Source of the DNA: Nitrospirota bacterium
Lineage (GTDB): Bacteria; Nitrospirota; Thermodesulfovibrionia; Thermodesulfovibrionales; UBA1546
Direction of reading: 5' to 3'
DNA length: 64,000 nucleotides
Assembly (NCBI GenBank): GCA_016195565.1
Contig: JACPZK010000006.1
Span: 156,900-220,899 of the forward strand
Both the position numbers and the translations under genes were made by a program. Below the pieces are notes generated by a model, which was not told the DNA's origin, searched no databases, and worked only from the letters and a program-made list of their open reading frames with translations. This document shows, one piece after another, positions 42,334 through 52,238 of this stretch (position 1 is its first letter; each line of letters opens with the position of its first letter).

Positions 42334-42585
42334 ATGATGCGCAATTGGATGGGAGGAGACTGGATGTGTGGATACAGTATGGGCTGGGGATGGTTTGGTC
42401 TTATCTTTATGATAGCCTTCTGGGCGCTGGTAATCTTAGGGATTGTCTACCTTGTGAAAACACTTGCCGGTAGAGGCTCAGCACCTACAAAAGAAGAAAC
42501 ACCTCTTGATATTCTCAAGAAGAGATATGCAAAAGGTGAAATTGATCAGGAAGAGTTTATCAAAAGGAAAAAGGATTTAGAGTAG
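42334..42585 (+). CDS. Small SHOCT-domain membrane protein
   Basis: A protein of 83 or 84 residues (ATG at 42334 or 42337, behind AAGGAGAAGG). The tryptophan- and glycine-rich start MRNWMGGDWMCGYSMGWGW leads into one membrane helix (residues 18-42). The C-terminus DILKKRYAKGEIDQEEFIKR is a SHOCT motif. Such proteins are frequent in metal-resistance regions but have no proven role. It is cotranscribed with merP by position. Confidence 0.8.
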   Translation: MMRNWMGGDWMCGYSMGWGWFGLIFMIAFWALVILGIVYLVKTLAGRGSAPTKEETPLDILKKRYAKGEIDQEEFIKRKKDLE

Positions 42586-42627
42586 AGGGTTGATTTAGAC
42601 ATGAAAATTCGGGTAATATGAGAGGAC

Positions 42628-42915
42628 ATGAAAAATTTCAATAAAACAGCAAAAGGTTTGCTTATCTTATTCGTCCTGGCAGCCTTTTTAATCATTCCAT
42701 TTGTTGACAGTATCGCCTGTGATGACTGCATGTCTCCGTCCACAGGGAAAGGTGCTGATGTTAAGCATCTCTGTCCATTATGCTTTAATGCTACTGCTGA
42801 TGTTAATTTTCACGACTACAGCCCTACTTTTGAAACTGCATCATCAGTCCATGAGGCAAAATCTATAGCCTTTTTAGAACCTACATTTTCAATCAACAAA
42901 CCGCCTCAGAATTAA
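42628..42915 (+). CDS. Small secreted cysteine-containing protein
   Basis: A 95-residue protein with a signal peptide (residues 9-28, LLILFVLAAFLIIPFVDS). The mature start is ACDDCMSPS, then LCPLCFN, four cysteines, a histidine-bearing middle, and a proline-rich end. It resembles the gene at 36664 in plan (CDDC, CP-x-CF/L, proline end). Probably periplasmic; likely metal-related by context only. Confidence 0.6.
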   Translation: MKNFNKTAKGLLILFVLAAFLIIPFVDSIACDDCMSPSTGKGADVKHLCPLCFNATADVNFHDYSPTFETASSVHEAKSIAFLEPTFSINKPPQN

Positions 42916-42996
42916 TCGTTAATCAAATCTGACAGCAGCCTTAACTTCTGTGTGTTTTAGATTGTTAGAATATTATTGTAAATTTGGAGTTAATCA

Positions 42997-44190
42997 ATGT
43001 TGAAACTCTCTTTTTTATATATACTGATGCCGTTAACCATGTTATTCCCACCCGTCATTCATGGCCAGGCATATGGCCAAACAAGGACGCTCAATATTAT
43101 CTATACAGGCGGCGTAAATGGCGAGCTTGAACCATGCGGTTGTTCTCCAAAAACAGATTTTGGAGGTGTTGCAAGACGCGCAGGTTACCTTGCCGAACAT
43201 CGAAAGACGCTTTCTCCTTATATTCTCATTGATGCCGGGAATTTTTTAGATAAGGATACCCCTCAGGGGAAGCTCAAGGCCGAGGCAATGCTGAAAGCCT
43301 TCAGCATTATGAAATATGATGCAGTCGCTTTTTTAAAAATGGAAAAGGAATTCCCTTACAGCTTCTTTTCCGGTCTTTTAAAAAAATATAAAATCCCTGT
43401 TATCTCTGATATGCCCCAATATAAACAGTCTATCTCAATTAAACGTGATGCTTTTGTTGTTAATGTCAGCGTAAACCCGATGAATTATCAAAAGGGCAGA
43501 TTGAATGTCCTTCTTACAGACCAGCCTATTCCCGAGATTAAACACCTGAAGGGATGGAATGTCATAATACTCTCATCAGGAGAAATACTTGAAGAGCCTA
43601 TCAAGGCAAATGGAACGATTATTGTAAGCGGTTATCCAAAAGGAGAGAGATTGGGCATCCTGACACTGCAGTTTGACAGCGGTGGAGAGGTCTTAGAATC
43701 TAAACACAAGTGGCAGGCCCTTGGCAAAGATATAAAAGAAGATATAAATGTCCGAAAGGTTCTAAAGAAATATGATGCAAAGATTGCAAAACTTTTAAAA
43801 GATGACTACAAACCACCAGCAGATACACCTTACCTTGGTGTTTCTAAATGTGGAGAGTGCCATCAGCCTTTTGTTGAGAGCTGGAAGAAGACACGACATG
43901 CCGGCGCCTTTTCTTCGCTTGAGCGGGTGGGCAAGTCAGCAGACCCTGAGTGCATAAAGTGTCATACTGCAGGCTTTGGTGAGAAAGGAGGTTTTTACAG
44001 CGCTAAAACAACGCCAATGCTGACAAATGTTCAGTGTGAGGCGTGTCATGGATCAGGGAGAGAGCACCTTCTGAACCTTTCGAAGCCGATGCAGCCGGTG
44101 GCGGAATCTCTCTGTCTAAAATGCCATACAAAGAGCGCAAGTCCTGATTTTAATTATCCGGTTTATATGGAGAAGATCAAACACAAATAA
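42997..44190 (+). CDS. Tetraheme cytochrome c fused to a UshA-like domain
   Basis: A 397-residue exported protein. After a signal peptide (to about residue 28), residues 32-245 resemble the metallophosphatase/5'-nucleotidase N-domain, with IIYTGGVNGELEPCGCSPK, GGVARRAGYL and ILIDAGNFLD. The C-terminal third has four heme sites: CGECH, CIKCH, CEACH and CLKCH, with extra histidines (TRHAGAF) as ligands, like the cytochrome c554 group. It is matured by the ResB/CcsA system nearby. Its redox partner is unknown; it may serve respiration or thiol chemistry. Confidence 0.82.
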   Translation: MLKLSFLYILMPLTMLFPPVIHGQAYGQTRTLNIIYTGGVNGELEPCGCSPKTDFGGVARRAGYLAEHRKTLSPYILIDAGNFLDKDTPQGKLKAEAMLKAFSIMKYDAVAFLKMEKEFPYSFFSGLLKKYKIPVISDMPQYKQSISIKRDAFVVNVSVNPMNYQKGRLNVLLTDQPIPEIKHLKGWNVIILSSGEILEEPIKANGTIIVSGYPKGERLGILTLQFDSGGEVLESKHKWQALGKDIKEDINVRKVLKKYDAKIAKLLKDDYKPPADTPYLGVSKCGECHQPFVESWKKTRHAGAFSSLERVGKSADPECIKCHTAGFGEKGGFYSAKTTPMLTNVQCEACHGSGREHLLNLSKPMQPVAESLCLKCHTKSASPDFNYPVYMEKIKHK

Positions 44191-44202
44191 TTGGAAAATA
44201 AA

Positions 44203-44278
44203 GAAAGATTCAATGTTCAAGATTCAATATTCAAGACTTAAAATCGAATTTTGAATGTTAAATTTTGAATGTTAAAGA
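44203..44278. repeat. Period-7 inverted array upstream of the DsbA-like gene
   Basis: Left heptamers ATTCAAT-GTTCAAG-ATTCAAT-ATTCAAG face right heptamers TTTTGAA/TGTTAAA. The arms can pair around ACTTAAAATCG. Confidence 0.78.
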
Positions 44279-44287
44279 AGGAGGAAC

Positions 44288-44914
44288 ATGATGTTTAAAA
44301 AAATGCTTTTAGTGTTACCGTTGTTAGCCGTGGCGTTTTCGCCTTTAAGTGCAGAGGCCGAGATTTTTATAAAAGGTGTCTATACCAAACTACCGGTGCA
44401 TCAATTTAAATTTGATGGGAAAACAGTCGAGGTAATAGAATTTATGAGCTTCTACTGTGACGGTTGTTATTCCTTTGAAAAGGCAATCCCTGCTATCAAA
44501 GGAAACTTCCCAAAAAAGATTAAATGGAAGACCGTACCAATCTACTGGGGCAAGGGTTCTCCAAAACCGGGAGAGGCGTATTTTCTTGCGGAGGAGGCCG
44601 GCAAAGGAGAAAAGATGAAGGAAGCCCTTTTCCGTGCCCACTTCGTTGAAAAAAAGAACATAGGCGATGTAAAAGTTCTTGAGGAGATAGGGAAAAAAAT
44701 AGGGCTTGGCCTTGATTTTAGCAAAAGACTGAGAGCGGGGGATAAGGCAAGAGACGTCCAGAAGGCGCTGGATATGGCTGGTGCGTACGGCGTCGAGGAA
44801 ACCCCTACTTTAATCATCGCCGGTAATATTATGACAAATCCCCATGCGTTTAATCATAATATTGAAGCCTTCAGGGAAAATGTTATGATGATTCTCGGGA
44901 GTATACTTAAATGA
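44288..44914 (+). CDS. DsbA-like thiol:disulfide oxidoreductase
   Basis: A 208-residue periplasmic protein with a signal peptide ending AEAEIF (about residue 24). The thioredoxin fold has FMSFYCDGCYSFEKA with a CDGC active site and a helical insertion, and GVEETPTLIIAG provides the cis-proline. This is the DsbA plan, with unusual active-site middle residues. It overlaps the TlpA-like gene by 4 bases. It could keep cysteines of the nearby cysteine-rich proteins or cytochromes in the right state. Confidence 0.85.
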   Translation: MMFKKMLLVLPLLAVAFSPLSAEAEIFIKGVYTKLPVHQFKFDGKTVEVIEFMSFYCDGCYSFEKAIPAIKGNFPKKIKWKTVPIYWGKGSPKPGEAYFLAEEAGKGEKMKEALFRAHFVEKKNIGDVKVLEEIGKKIGLGLDFSKRLRAGDKARDVQKALDMAGAYGVEETPTLIIAGNIMTNPHAFNHNIEAFRENVMMILGSILK

Positions 44915-45447
44915 AAAAGATGATAATAATCTTGATGCTTATTATTGCTGGATTAGCGCTTTTCTTTTTTATGCCAAAAGAAATAGAGAGGGTACACAGG
45001 GCTATGGCTGCAGTCGGCCTTAAAGCGCCTGACTTTGAGTTGCCGGAATTAGACACCGGCAGCAAGGGTTCGTCTATGATATGGAGGCTCTCGGAGTTAA
45101 GGGGTAAGGTTGTATTTATAAACTTCTGGGCCTCCTGGTGTGATGAATGCAAAAAGGAAAAGCCTGCTATGCAGAGGCTTTATGAGAAGATGCAGGGCAG
45201 GCCTTTCCAGATGCTCACAATCATTTACAGGGATGATGCAAAAAAGGCTGTCGATTACATGAAGATAAATGGCTATCCCATGCCTGTGCTTCTTGATTAC
45301 GACATGAAGGTTGCCAGAAACTATTGGGTCAGAGGGGTGCCCGAAACATTTATCATTGATAAAGAAGGCATTGTAAGAGAGAAGATAATCGGTCGAAGGC
45401 AATGGGACAGTCCTGAAGCTATAGGGCTCATTGAGAAGCGGCTATAG
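44911..45447 (+). CDS. TlpA/ResA-like membrane-anchored thioredoxin
   Basis: A 178-residue protein anchored by an N-terminal helix (residues 3-20). The TlpA-type domain has APDFELPELD, VVFINFWASWCDECKKEKPA with a CDEC site, and VRGVPETFIIDKEG with the cis-proline. ResA-type proteins reduce apocytochrome cysteines before heme attachment, which fits the cytochrome upstream and resB-ccsA downstream. Start overlaps the DsbA-like stop. Confidence 0.87.
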   Translation: MKKMIIILMLIIAGLALFFFMPKEIERVHRAMAAVGLKAPDFELPELDTGSKGSSMIWRLSELRGKVVFINFWASWCDECKKEKPAMQRLYEKMQGRPFQMLTIIYRDDAKKAVDYMKINGYPMPVLLDYDMKVARNYWVRGVPETFIIDKEGIVREKIIGRRQWDSPEAIGLIEKRL

Positions 45448-45484
45448 TGACTTCTTGCGAAGATATGGAATGAGGAAACCGTTT

Positions 45485-47806
45485 ATGAATCCAGATAGAG
45501 AAAAGATATTTACCATAAAGGGTATGGACTGTGCTGACTGTGCCATGAAGATTGAAAAGGCAGTCTCTAAGATTCCCGGCGTAAAACTTGCCCATATCTC
45601 TTTTGCTACCGAAAAACTAAAGGTGGTTTCTGAGACTCAATTAGATGAAATGCAGATATTGGATGTTATCAAGAGAATGGGTTACTCTGCCCAGGCGGAA
45701 GAACCATATAGGGCTATAACCTTGAATATAGAGGGGATGGACTGTGCTGATGAACAGGAAGTTATCGAGAAGAAGATGAGGGCATTAAATGGCAGTAAGG
45801 ATTTTGATATCTATCTTATGACTCAGCAGCTCAAGGTATCTTATGACCCGGCGCTTATTTCAGTTCAGGATATTATTAAATCAATTGCTGAAACTGGGAT
45901 GAAGGCGTCTCTGGTAAGGGATAAAAAAGAGAAAGGAAAGTCCTGGTGGAAAGAAAAAAGGCAGATGCAGTTACTCATTATCTGCGGCCTCTTAATAGTC
46001 ATTGCCTTTCTTCTGGAGCGTTTTGGACTTTCTCATGATAAGGCAAAAGTCGTATATGGATTTGCAATACTCACTGGCGCCTACTATCCGGCAAGGATGG
46101 GGCTTTCCGCCTTGAAGACTTTGACACTCAATATAAGACTCCTGATGGTGATAGGCGCAGCAGGGGCTGTTGCGCTGGGCCTGTGGGAAGAGTCCGCCCT
46201 CCTTGTCTTTATTTATTCTCTTGGCGATGTCCTTGAAGCCTATGCTGTTGATAAAGCACGGGGAGCGATCAGGGCCTTGATGGAACTCGTTCCGAAAGAG
46301 GCGCTTGTGCGCAGAAATGGCAATGAGATTGTCCTTCCCACCGAAGAGATCAATGTTGGTGATATAGTTATCGTGAGGCCGGGCGAGAAGATTCCTATGG
46401 ATGGCAAGGTGATAGCCGGCGCCTCCTTTGTGGATCAGTCTCCAATCACAGGGGAATCAATCCATGTAGAAAAAAAGATCGGTGACAAGGTTTTTGCCGC
46501 CACGATCAACCAGAGAGGCTTCCTTGAAGTGAGAGTGACGAAGAGGGTAACAGATACAACACTTGCAAAGATTATCCACTCTGTTGAAGAGTCTCAGGCA
46601 AGAAAGTCTAAGTATCAGCGTTTCGGGGAAAGATTCGGGAAATACTACACACCGGCGATGTTCGCCTTAGGTATTGGAATAGCATTTATCCCCCCTTTAT
46701 TCTTTGGAGGAGATTGGCAATCCTTTATATATCGCGGCCTGGTGGTCTTTGTGGTCTCCTGTTCCTGCGGCCTTGCCTTATCAGTTCCAATATCTGTTGT
46801 GGCTGCGATCGCAAATGCCGCGCGAAACGGTGTCCTATTTAAGGGCGGCGCTTATCTGGAGGTCGCAGAAAAACTCAGAGCCATCGCCTTTGACAAGACA
46901 GGAACCCTTACCATTGGAAGGCCTGCGGTTACTGATATAAGCGTTCACAATAATCTCTCTGAAAAAGAGGTTCTTTCTATAGCAGGCAGCATAGAGTCCC
47001 GTTCTGAACATCCTATAGCAGAGGCAATCGTAAGAAAAGCAAAAGAGGCAGAAGTTACCCTGCTACCAATCGAAGGATTTGAGGCGATGGTAGGATTGGG
47101 GGTAAAGGCACGGCTTAATGGTGACATATATTTCATCGGAAGCAGGCGACTCTTTTTAGAAAAAGGTATTTCATTAACTCAGGCACAAAACGAAGAGGTA
47201 TCTCGCCTTGAAAACGAAGGGAAGACTGTTTTGCTCTTAGGCAGTGAACACAACCTATTAGGCATGTTGGCAGTAGCTGACAAATTAAGAACTGACGCAG
47301 AAGAGACTGTAGCAATATTAAGAAGATCAGGAATAAAGGTAGTCATGCTCACCGGTGATAATGAGGAGACAGCAAAGGCGATCGCCCATCAGGCAGGGGT
47401 GGATGAGTATCTGGCTCAACTCTTACCCGAAGATAAAGTCGAGACGGTAAAAAAGCTTAAACACAGGTATGGCAGAGTTGCAATGGTTGGAGATGGCGTG
47501 AATGACGCCCCTGCCATGGCTGTCTCTGATATCGGAATAGCAATGGGAGCAGCAGGAACGGATGTGGCTATGGAAACCGGAGACATTGTTCTGATGTCTG
47601 ATGATCTCTCTAAAATCCCTTATGCCCTAAGGTTAAGCCAGAGATCAATTAAAAACATCCGTCAGAATATAATTGCCTCTTTAGCCATCGTGGCCTTCTT
47701 GATCCCGGCAGCCTTGATTGGATGGATCGGCCTACTGCCCGGACTGCTTCTTAATGAGATTAGCGCCCTAATAGTAATTGTTAATGGCCTCAGGTTACTG
47801 AAATGA
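45485..47806 (+). CDS. P1B-type heavy-metal ATPase with a CSC membrane motif
   Basis: About 773 residues from the ATG at 45485, which has GAGG upstream; the frame opens earlier at 45431. A first metal domain has GMDCADCAMKIEKAV; a second has GMDCADEQEV, with one metal cysteine lost. The motor is complete: TGES, DKTGTLT (aspartate near residue 470), SEHPIAEAI and GDGVNDAPAM. In the sixth helix the usual CPC is CSC (residues 426-428), in VVSCSCGLALSVP. It exports soft metal ions such as zinc, cadmium, lead or mercury; specificity is not clear because of the CSC. Confidence 0.9.
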   Translation: MNPDREKIFTIKGMDCADCAMKIEKAVSKIPGVKLAHISFATEKLKVVSETQLDEMQILDVIKRMGYSAQAEEPYRAITLNIEGMDCADEQEVIEKKMRALNGSKDFDIYLMTQQLKVSYDPALISVQDIIKSIAETGMKASLVRDKKEKGKSWWKEKRQMQLLIICGLLIVIAFLLERFGLSHDKAKVVYGFAILTGAYYPARMGLSALKTLTLNIRLLMVIGAAGAVALGLWEESALLVFIYSLGDVLEAYAVDKARGAIRALMELVPKEALVRRNGNEIVLPTEEINVGDIVIVRPGEKIPMDGKVIAGASFVDQSPITGESIHVEKKIGDKVFAATINQRGFLEVRVTKRVTDTTLAKIIHSVEESQARKSKYQRFGERFGKYYTPAMFALGIGIAFIPPLFFGGDWQSFIYRGLVVFVVSCSCGLALSVPISVVAAIANAARNGVLFKGGAYLEVAEKLRAIAFDKTGTLTIGRPAVTDISVHNNLSEKEVLSIAGSIESRSEHPIAEAIVRKAKEAEVTLLPIEGFEAMVGLGVKARLNGDIYFIGSRRLFLEKGISLTQAQNEEVSRLENEGKTVLLLGSEHNLLGMLAVADKLRTDAEETVAILRRSGIKVVMLTGDNEETAKAIAHQAGVDEYLAQLLPEDKVETVKKLKHRYGRVAMVGDGVNDAPAMAVSDIGIAMGAAGTDVAMETGDIVLMSDDLSKIPYALRLSQRSIKNIRQNIIASLAIVAFLIPAALIGWIGLLPGLLLNEISALIVIVNGLRLLK

Positions 47807-47901
47807 AGGTATATTTACATTGCTTGTTTAAGACAAAAAATTTTATTATATAAAAATCAAAAATTCAGCCAATGGCTCGTAGAGTAGAGGAGAATATCTA
47901 A

Positions 47902-49488
47902 GTGGAAGAAAAAAAGAATCAAACTCTTACAGACAAAATCTGGGATTTCTTTTCGTCAATAAAATTTGCTGTCGTGATTTTCGCACTTATCGCCCTTACC
48001 TCAATAATAGGCACCATCATAGAGCAGAATGCAGCGTCTGAAAAAAACATCAAGCTGATTGGTAAACTCTTTGGAGATTCAATTGCCCCGGCGCTGTACA
48101 AGGCATTTGATTTTTTAGGCTTCATGGATATGTACCACTCATGGTGGTTTGTTGCGCTGCTTATGCTCTTTGCCGCAAATCTCACGGTTTGTTCCATTGA
48201 CAGGCTTCCGCGGATATGGAAACTCGTAAAGGAGCCTGTTAAGCCGTTGACCGCTGAACAGTTCAAAAATCTCGGCAAAAAAGAAACAACTCTTAAAGGC
48301 AAGACTGAAAAGATAAAAGAGGCAGCCGGAGCCGCAATAAAAAAAGCAGGTTTTAAGTTCCTTGAAACAAAAGAAACTGACGGTTATCAGCTATATTCAG
48401 AGAAAGGCAACTATACACGGCTCGGCGTTTACATAACACACTTAAGCATACTTCTGATATTAATCGGCGCAATCATAGGAATATTCTTCGGCTTCAAAGG
48501 ATTTTTAAACCTGCCCGAGGGCAAGACATACTCGGTTGCTTTTGCACAAACAGGGAATTTAAGTCCTGCTCAAGAATCAGAAATGGAAACTATTATAGCG
48601 GCGTTGCAGTCAGTGGAAGGCAGCAGTTTAAAGGCAGCACAGAAATTAGGCCTGGAGGAACAATCGCTAAAGTTAAAGATGAAGAGATACGGGATTTGGC
48701 CCCTCGGTTTCAGCATCACGTGCAATGATTTCAATGCGGACTTCTATAGTAACAGTGATATGCCAAAGACTTATAAAAGCTGGCTTACAATCACAGAGAA
48801 TGGTACACCTGTCAAGATAGATGGTAAGGAAATACAGGAAATAGAGGTTAATACACCCTTGAAATACAAAGGGGTAACATTCTATCAGTCAAGTTATGGG
48901 CTTACCCCCGGAGGCGGTGAAAACAGCGTGTTTAAATTCAGAATAACGCCCAAGGACGGCAAGACAGAAGATATTGAATCCAGATTTGAAGGCGCATTCA
49001 GCATCCCCGGAACAAATCTCACAGGTAAGATTGAAGACTTCTCGCCTGCCTTAGGCTTTGACCAGTCTACCGGCAGGCCGTTTACCTACGCGGAACAGAT
49101 GAATAACCCGGCTGTCTTTGTAAGTTTCTATGAAAACAACAATAAAAAATACGGAGGATGGATACTAAAGAGATACCCTGAAACATGGAAACTGCCTGAA
49201 GGGCATATTGTGGAGTTTGTTGATCTCTGGGGAATCCAGTACACAGGGCTGCAAGTCAGAGACGACCCCGGAGTATGGGTTGTTTACCTTGGATGTATAC
49301 TAATGAGCATAGGCCTTTATATCGCCTTCTTTATGAGTCATAAAAAAATATGGCTTAGGCTTATTGAAGAAAAAAACAGCACGAGGATAATAGTTGCCAT
49401 GACTGCAAACAAGAACAGACAGGGATTTGAAAGGAAGATTGATAATATGTTTGCCCTTCTGAGCAAATCGGTAGAGGGAGGAAAATAA
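47902..49488 (+). CDS. resB: Cytochrome c biogenesis protein ResB (Ccs1)
   Basis: A 528-residue membrane protein of System II cytochrome c maturation, with a GTG start. Helices near residues 20-38 ([20 protein letters not shown]), 82-96, 178-198 and 458-475 surround a large periplasmic domain with [10 protein letters not shown]. It works with CcsA to deliver heme to apocytochromes. Its stop overlaps the ccsA start by 1 base. The tetraheme protein upstream is a likely client. Confidence 0.92.
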   Translation: MEEKKNQTLTDKIWDFFSSIKFAVVIFALIALTSIIGTIIEQNAASEKNIKLIGKLFGDSIAPALYKAFDFLGFMDMYHSWWFVALLMLFAANLTVCSIDRLPRIWKLVKEPVKPLTAEQFKNLGKKETTLKGKTEKIKEAAGAAIKKAGFKFLETKETDGYQLYSEKGNYTRLGVYITHLSILLILIGAIIGIFFGFKGFLNLPEGKTYSVAFAQTGNLSPAQESEMETIIAALQSVEGSSLKAAQKLGLEEQSLKLKMKRYGIWPLGFSITCNDFNADFYSNSDMPKTYKSWLTITENGTPVKIDGKEIQEIEVNTPLKYKGVTFYQSSYGLTPGGGENSVFKFRITPKDGKTEDIESRFEGAFSIPGTNLTGKIEDFSPALGFDQSTGRPFTYAEQMNNPAVFVSFYENNNKKYGGWILKRYPETWKLPEGHIVEFVDLWGIQYTGLQVRDDPGVWVVYLGCILMSIGLYIAFFMSHKKIWLRLIEEKNSTRIIVAMTANKNRQGFERKIDNMFALLSKSVEGGK

Positions 49489-51020
49489 TGGACAGTTCCA
49501 CACTATTCGGCATATCCACAATGGCTTACATACTGGCAATGATAATCTACATCGCATATCTTGCCTTTAGAAATTCACAGACAGGCACAGCAGCAACAGC
49601 GCTTACGATAACAGGCTTTATCTCCCAGACATTAGCAATCGCGGTAAGGTGGTCTGAGTCTTATGCGCAGTGGACAACTCTGATGCCTGAGAGCACATTT
49701 ATAATGTCTCTGCTGAGAAGCGCTCCCCTGAGGAATCTCTATGAATCTCTGGTATTCTTTGTCTGGTGCCTTATACTGGGGTATCTGATAATAGAGTTCA
49801 AATACAAAAACCGCTCTTTCGGCGCATTCATAACCCCTGTGGCAGGCATCGCGCTTGCATTTATCGGACTGTCAGGCATGTCAAAAGATATATCGCCATT
49901 GGTCCCTGCACTACAGAGCAACTGGCTTCTCGCACATGTGACAATGAGCTTCATTGCTTATGCGACATTTGCAATCTCATTCAGCACAGGATTGATGTAT
50001 CTCATAGCCACATCAGAAAGACAGGAAAAAAGACATCTCTTCTGGGCTGTATTTTCTGCCTTTGCAATACTGCTTGCGCTTATCTCCCAGAGTCCGGATA
50101 CAATTATTCTGTGGATACTAAGCTTTGCCTTTGTCATAGCAGTGGACATAAAGCAGAACATAGACATTGCCAGGCGCATATCCTCAAAGAAATCCGCCTC
50201 AGGCGGAGGCAATTCAGGAGGCGCCTTAAAGACATTACTGACTGTAATCGGCCTTTCGCTTGTCAGCATAGCGGCAATATTGATATTCATACAGCTTGTT
50301 AAGCTTCAGATTATAAAGGCGGACGATGCGGCAAAGCTAAGACATCTTGAGACCGCTGCGCTGGCATCTTCATTCACAGGAAATATTATGGGGATTGTCG
50401 GTTTCATATTCTTCATTTGCATTGTATTGATAAAATATCTGATGCTGAAAAAAGAATACTATCTCTTCTGGACTTTAACCTCAGGAATATTCGTATTCGT
50501 GCTTATGGCTATGGGCCTTGATTTCCTGATGTTCAGGGTTATGGAAACAATGCCTGCTCAGGATGGCAGCATAGGTCTGAGAGCTACCCTGCTCAGCCAT
50601 TCTCCTGTTATTGCGGTGGCCAGTTATGCGTCACTAACAGCCTTTCTGTATGTGATATGGCATTACGGCCATATCTTAAAAAAGATAATTTCCGGCATTA
50701 ACATTTCTACGGACTTTCTTGATGAGATTACATACAAGAGCATATCTATCGGCTTTCCTGTTTTCACGCTCGGAGGACTGATATTCGGCGCCATTTGGGC
50801 TGACCAGGCCTGGGGAACATACTGGGGCTGGGACCCGAAAGAGACCTGGTCGCTCATAACATGGTTTGTCTATGCCTTTTTCCTTCACAGCCGCATGCTC
50901 AGAGGATGGAAAGGCAAAAAAGTTGCAATCGTCGCAGTTGTAGGTTTTATCATTGTGATATTTACTTACCTTGGAGTAAACCTGCTTCTTTCAGGCCTCC
51001 ACGCATATGGAACCAATTGA
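49488..51020 (+). CDS. ccsA: Cytochrome c biogenesis protein CcsA (ResC)
   Basis: A 510-residue heme-handling membrane protein. The tryptophan-rich WWD-type motif is [19 protein letters not shown] near residue 440. The N-terminal half has extra helices (about residues 5-210), more than in the shortest CcsA proteins. Conserved histidines lie in [10 protein letters not shown] and FFLHSRM. It is translationally coupled to resB. Confidence 0.92.
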   Translation: MDSSTLFGISTMAYILAMIIYIAYLAFRNSQTGTAATALTITGFISQTLAIAVRWSESYAQWTTLMPESTFIMSLLRSAPLRNLYESLVFFVWCLILGYLIIEFKYKNRSFGAFITPVAGIALAFIGLSGMSKDISPLVPALQSNWLLAHVTMSFIAYATFAISFSTGLMYLIATSERQEKRHLFWAVFSAFAILLALISQSPDTIILWILSFAFVIAVDIKQNIDIARRISSKKSASGGGNSGGALKTLLTVIGLSLVSIAAILIFIQLVKLQIIKADDAAKLRHLETAALASSFTGNIMGIVGFIFFICIVLIKYLMLKKEYYLFWTLTSGIFVFVLMAMGLDFLMFRVMETMPAQDGSIGLRATLLSHSPVIAVASYASLTAFLYVIWHYGHILKKIISGINISTDFLDEITYKSISIGFPVFTLGGLIFGAIWADQAWGTYWGWDPKETWSLITWFVYAFFLHSRMLRGWKGKKVAIVAVVGFIIVIFTYLGVNLLLSGLHAYGTN

Positions 51021-51027
51021 ATAGGAC

Positions 51028-51161
51028 AAATCCCGATTTAGAAATTGTCATTGCGAGTGAAACGAAGCAATCTCAAGCGTTTGCAGAAAGATTGCCACGA
51101 ACCCTTCGGGTTCTCGCAATGACAGCAAAGACAAGCCGTTAGCAAGTCTAAATCGGGATTT
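51028..51161. repeat. TGTCATTGCGAG element with its own terminal inverted repeats
   Basis: AAATCCCGATTTAGA (51028-51042) and its perfect complement TCTAAATCGGGATTT (51147-51161) enclose a standard TGTCATTGCGAG core (51046-51124). Total 134 bases. It fills most of the ccsA-htpX gap. Confidence 0.85.
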
Positions 51162-51242
51162 GGGAATAGGACTGCGCTTGAAGCTCTATTCTGGGTTGCG
51201 CTATAATAGTTAAAAGTGAAACTTAAACTACGGAGGAGATAA

Positions 51243-52082
51243 ATGAATAACATAAAGACAATGTTTTTGCTTGTAACCTTAACGCTTATACTTGTATGGG
51301 CAGGCGGCGCATTCGGCGGAAAGAATGGAATGACCATAGCCCTTATCATTGCGTTGGGGCTGAACCTCTTTGCCTACTGGTTCAGCGATAAGCTTGTGCT
51401 GAGAATGTACGGCGCGCGGGAGGTGACAGAGGCAGAAGCCCCTGAACTCTACGGCATCGTAAGAAGGCTTAGCCAGAAGGCGCAGATGCCTATGCCAAAG
51501 GTTTACATGATAGAGGAAGACCAGCCAAATGCCTTTGCAACAGGCAGGAACCCGAAACACGCTGCTGTTGCCGTGACAACAGGAATTATGCGTATCCTGA
51601 GCCGTGATGAGCTCACTGGAGTAATCGGACACGAGCTCGCGCACATCAGCCACAGAGACATACTGATAAGCACGATTGCCGCTACCATTGCAGGAGCCAT
51701 AAGTTATCTCGCGCAGATGGCGCAATGGGCAGCTATCTTCGGAGGCAGGAGCAACGACGACGAAGGTGGCAGTCCTGTTGCATCTCTTGTGATGATGATA
51801 GTGGGCCCGATAGCCGCGCTTATTATCCAGATGGCAATCTCACGCTCAAGGGAATATGTTGCTGATGAAGGCGGCGCACGGCTTGCAGGCAATCCAAGAT
51901 ACCTTTCAAGCGCCCTGAGAAAACTTCATATGGCATCGCAGCAGATACCAATGCACGCCAGCCCTGCAACATCTCACATGTTCATAGTCAACCCTCTAAG
52001 CGGAGGAGGACTTTTAAAACTCTTCAGCACCCATCCTCCGATGGAGGAAAGAATAGCACGGCTGGAATCCCTGAGCCTGTGA
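51243..52082 (+). CDS. htpX: HtpX-family membrane zinc protease
   Basis: A 279-residue membrane metalloprotease. The zinc motif is [11 protein letters not shown], with the third ligand in [17 protein letters not shown]. Two N-terminal helices (residues 5-40) and a later hydrophobic pair (about 150-195) anchor it. The end [20 protein letters not shown] is the usual HtpX tail. It degrades misfolded membrane proteins. A GGAGGAG site precedes the ATG. Confidence 0.93.
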   Translation: MNNIKTMFLLVTLTLILVWAGGAFGGKNGMTIALIIALGLNLFAYWFSDKLVLRMYGAREVTEAEAPELYGIVRRLSQKAQMPMPKVYMIEEDQPNAFATGRNPKHAAVAVTTGIMRILSRDELTGVIGHELAHISHRDILISTIAATIAGAISYLAQMAQWAAIFGGRSNDDEGGSPVASLVMMIVGPIAALIIQMAISRSREYVADEGGARLAGNPRYLSSALRKLHMASQQIPMHASPATSHMFIVNPLSGGGLLKLFSTHPPMEERIARLESLSL

Positions 52083-52089
52083 AGAACAG

Positions 52090-52187
52090 ACAGTTGGGAG
52101 TTGAGAGTTGGAAGTTAAAAGTTTTTAAAGACTCAATCATTAACTTTCAACTCTCAACTTTTAATTTTCAACTTTCAACTCTTGCTA
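52090..52187. repeat. Period-7 inverted array between htpX and cerR
   Basis: Left arm GAGTTGA-GAGTTGG-AAGTTAA-AAGTT; right arm AACTTTC-AACTCTC-AACTTTT-AATTTTC-AACTTTC-AACTCTT. This is the clearest paired example in the window. Confidence 0.85.
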
Positions 52188-52238
52188 TCTTCGCATACTT
52201 GACTCTTAATCCTTATAACTGCAAAAATATTGCTGAAC

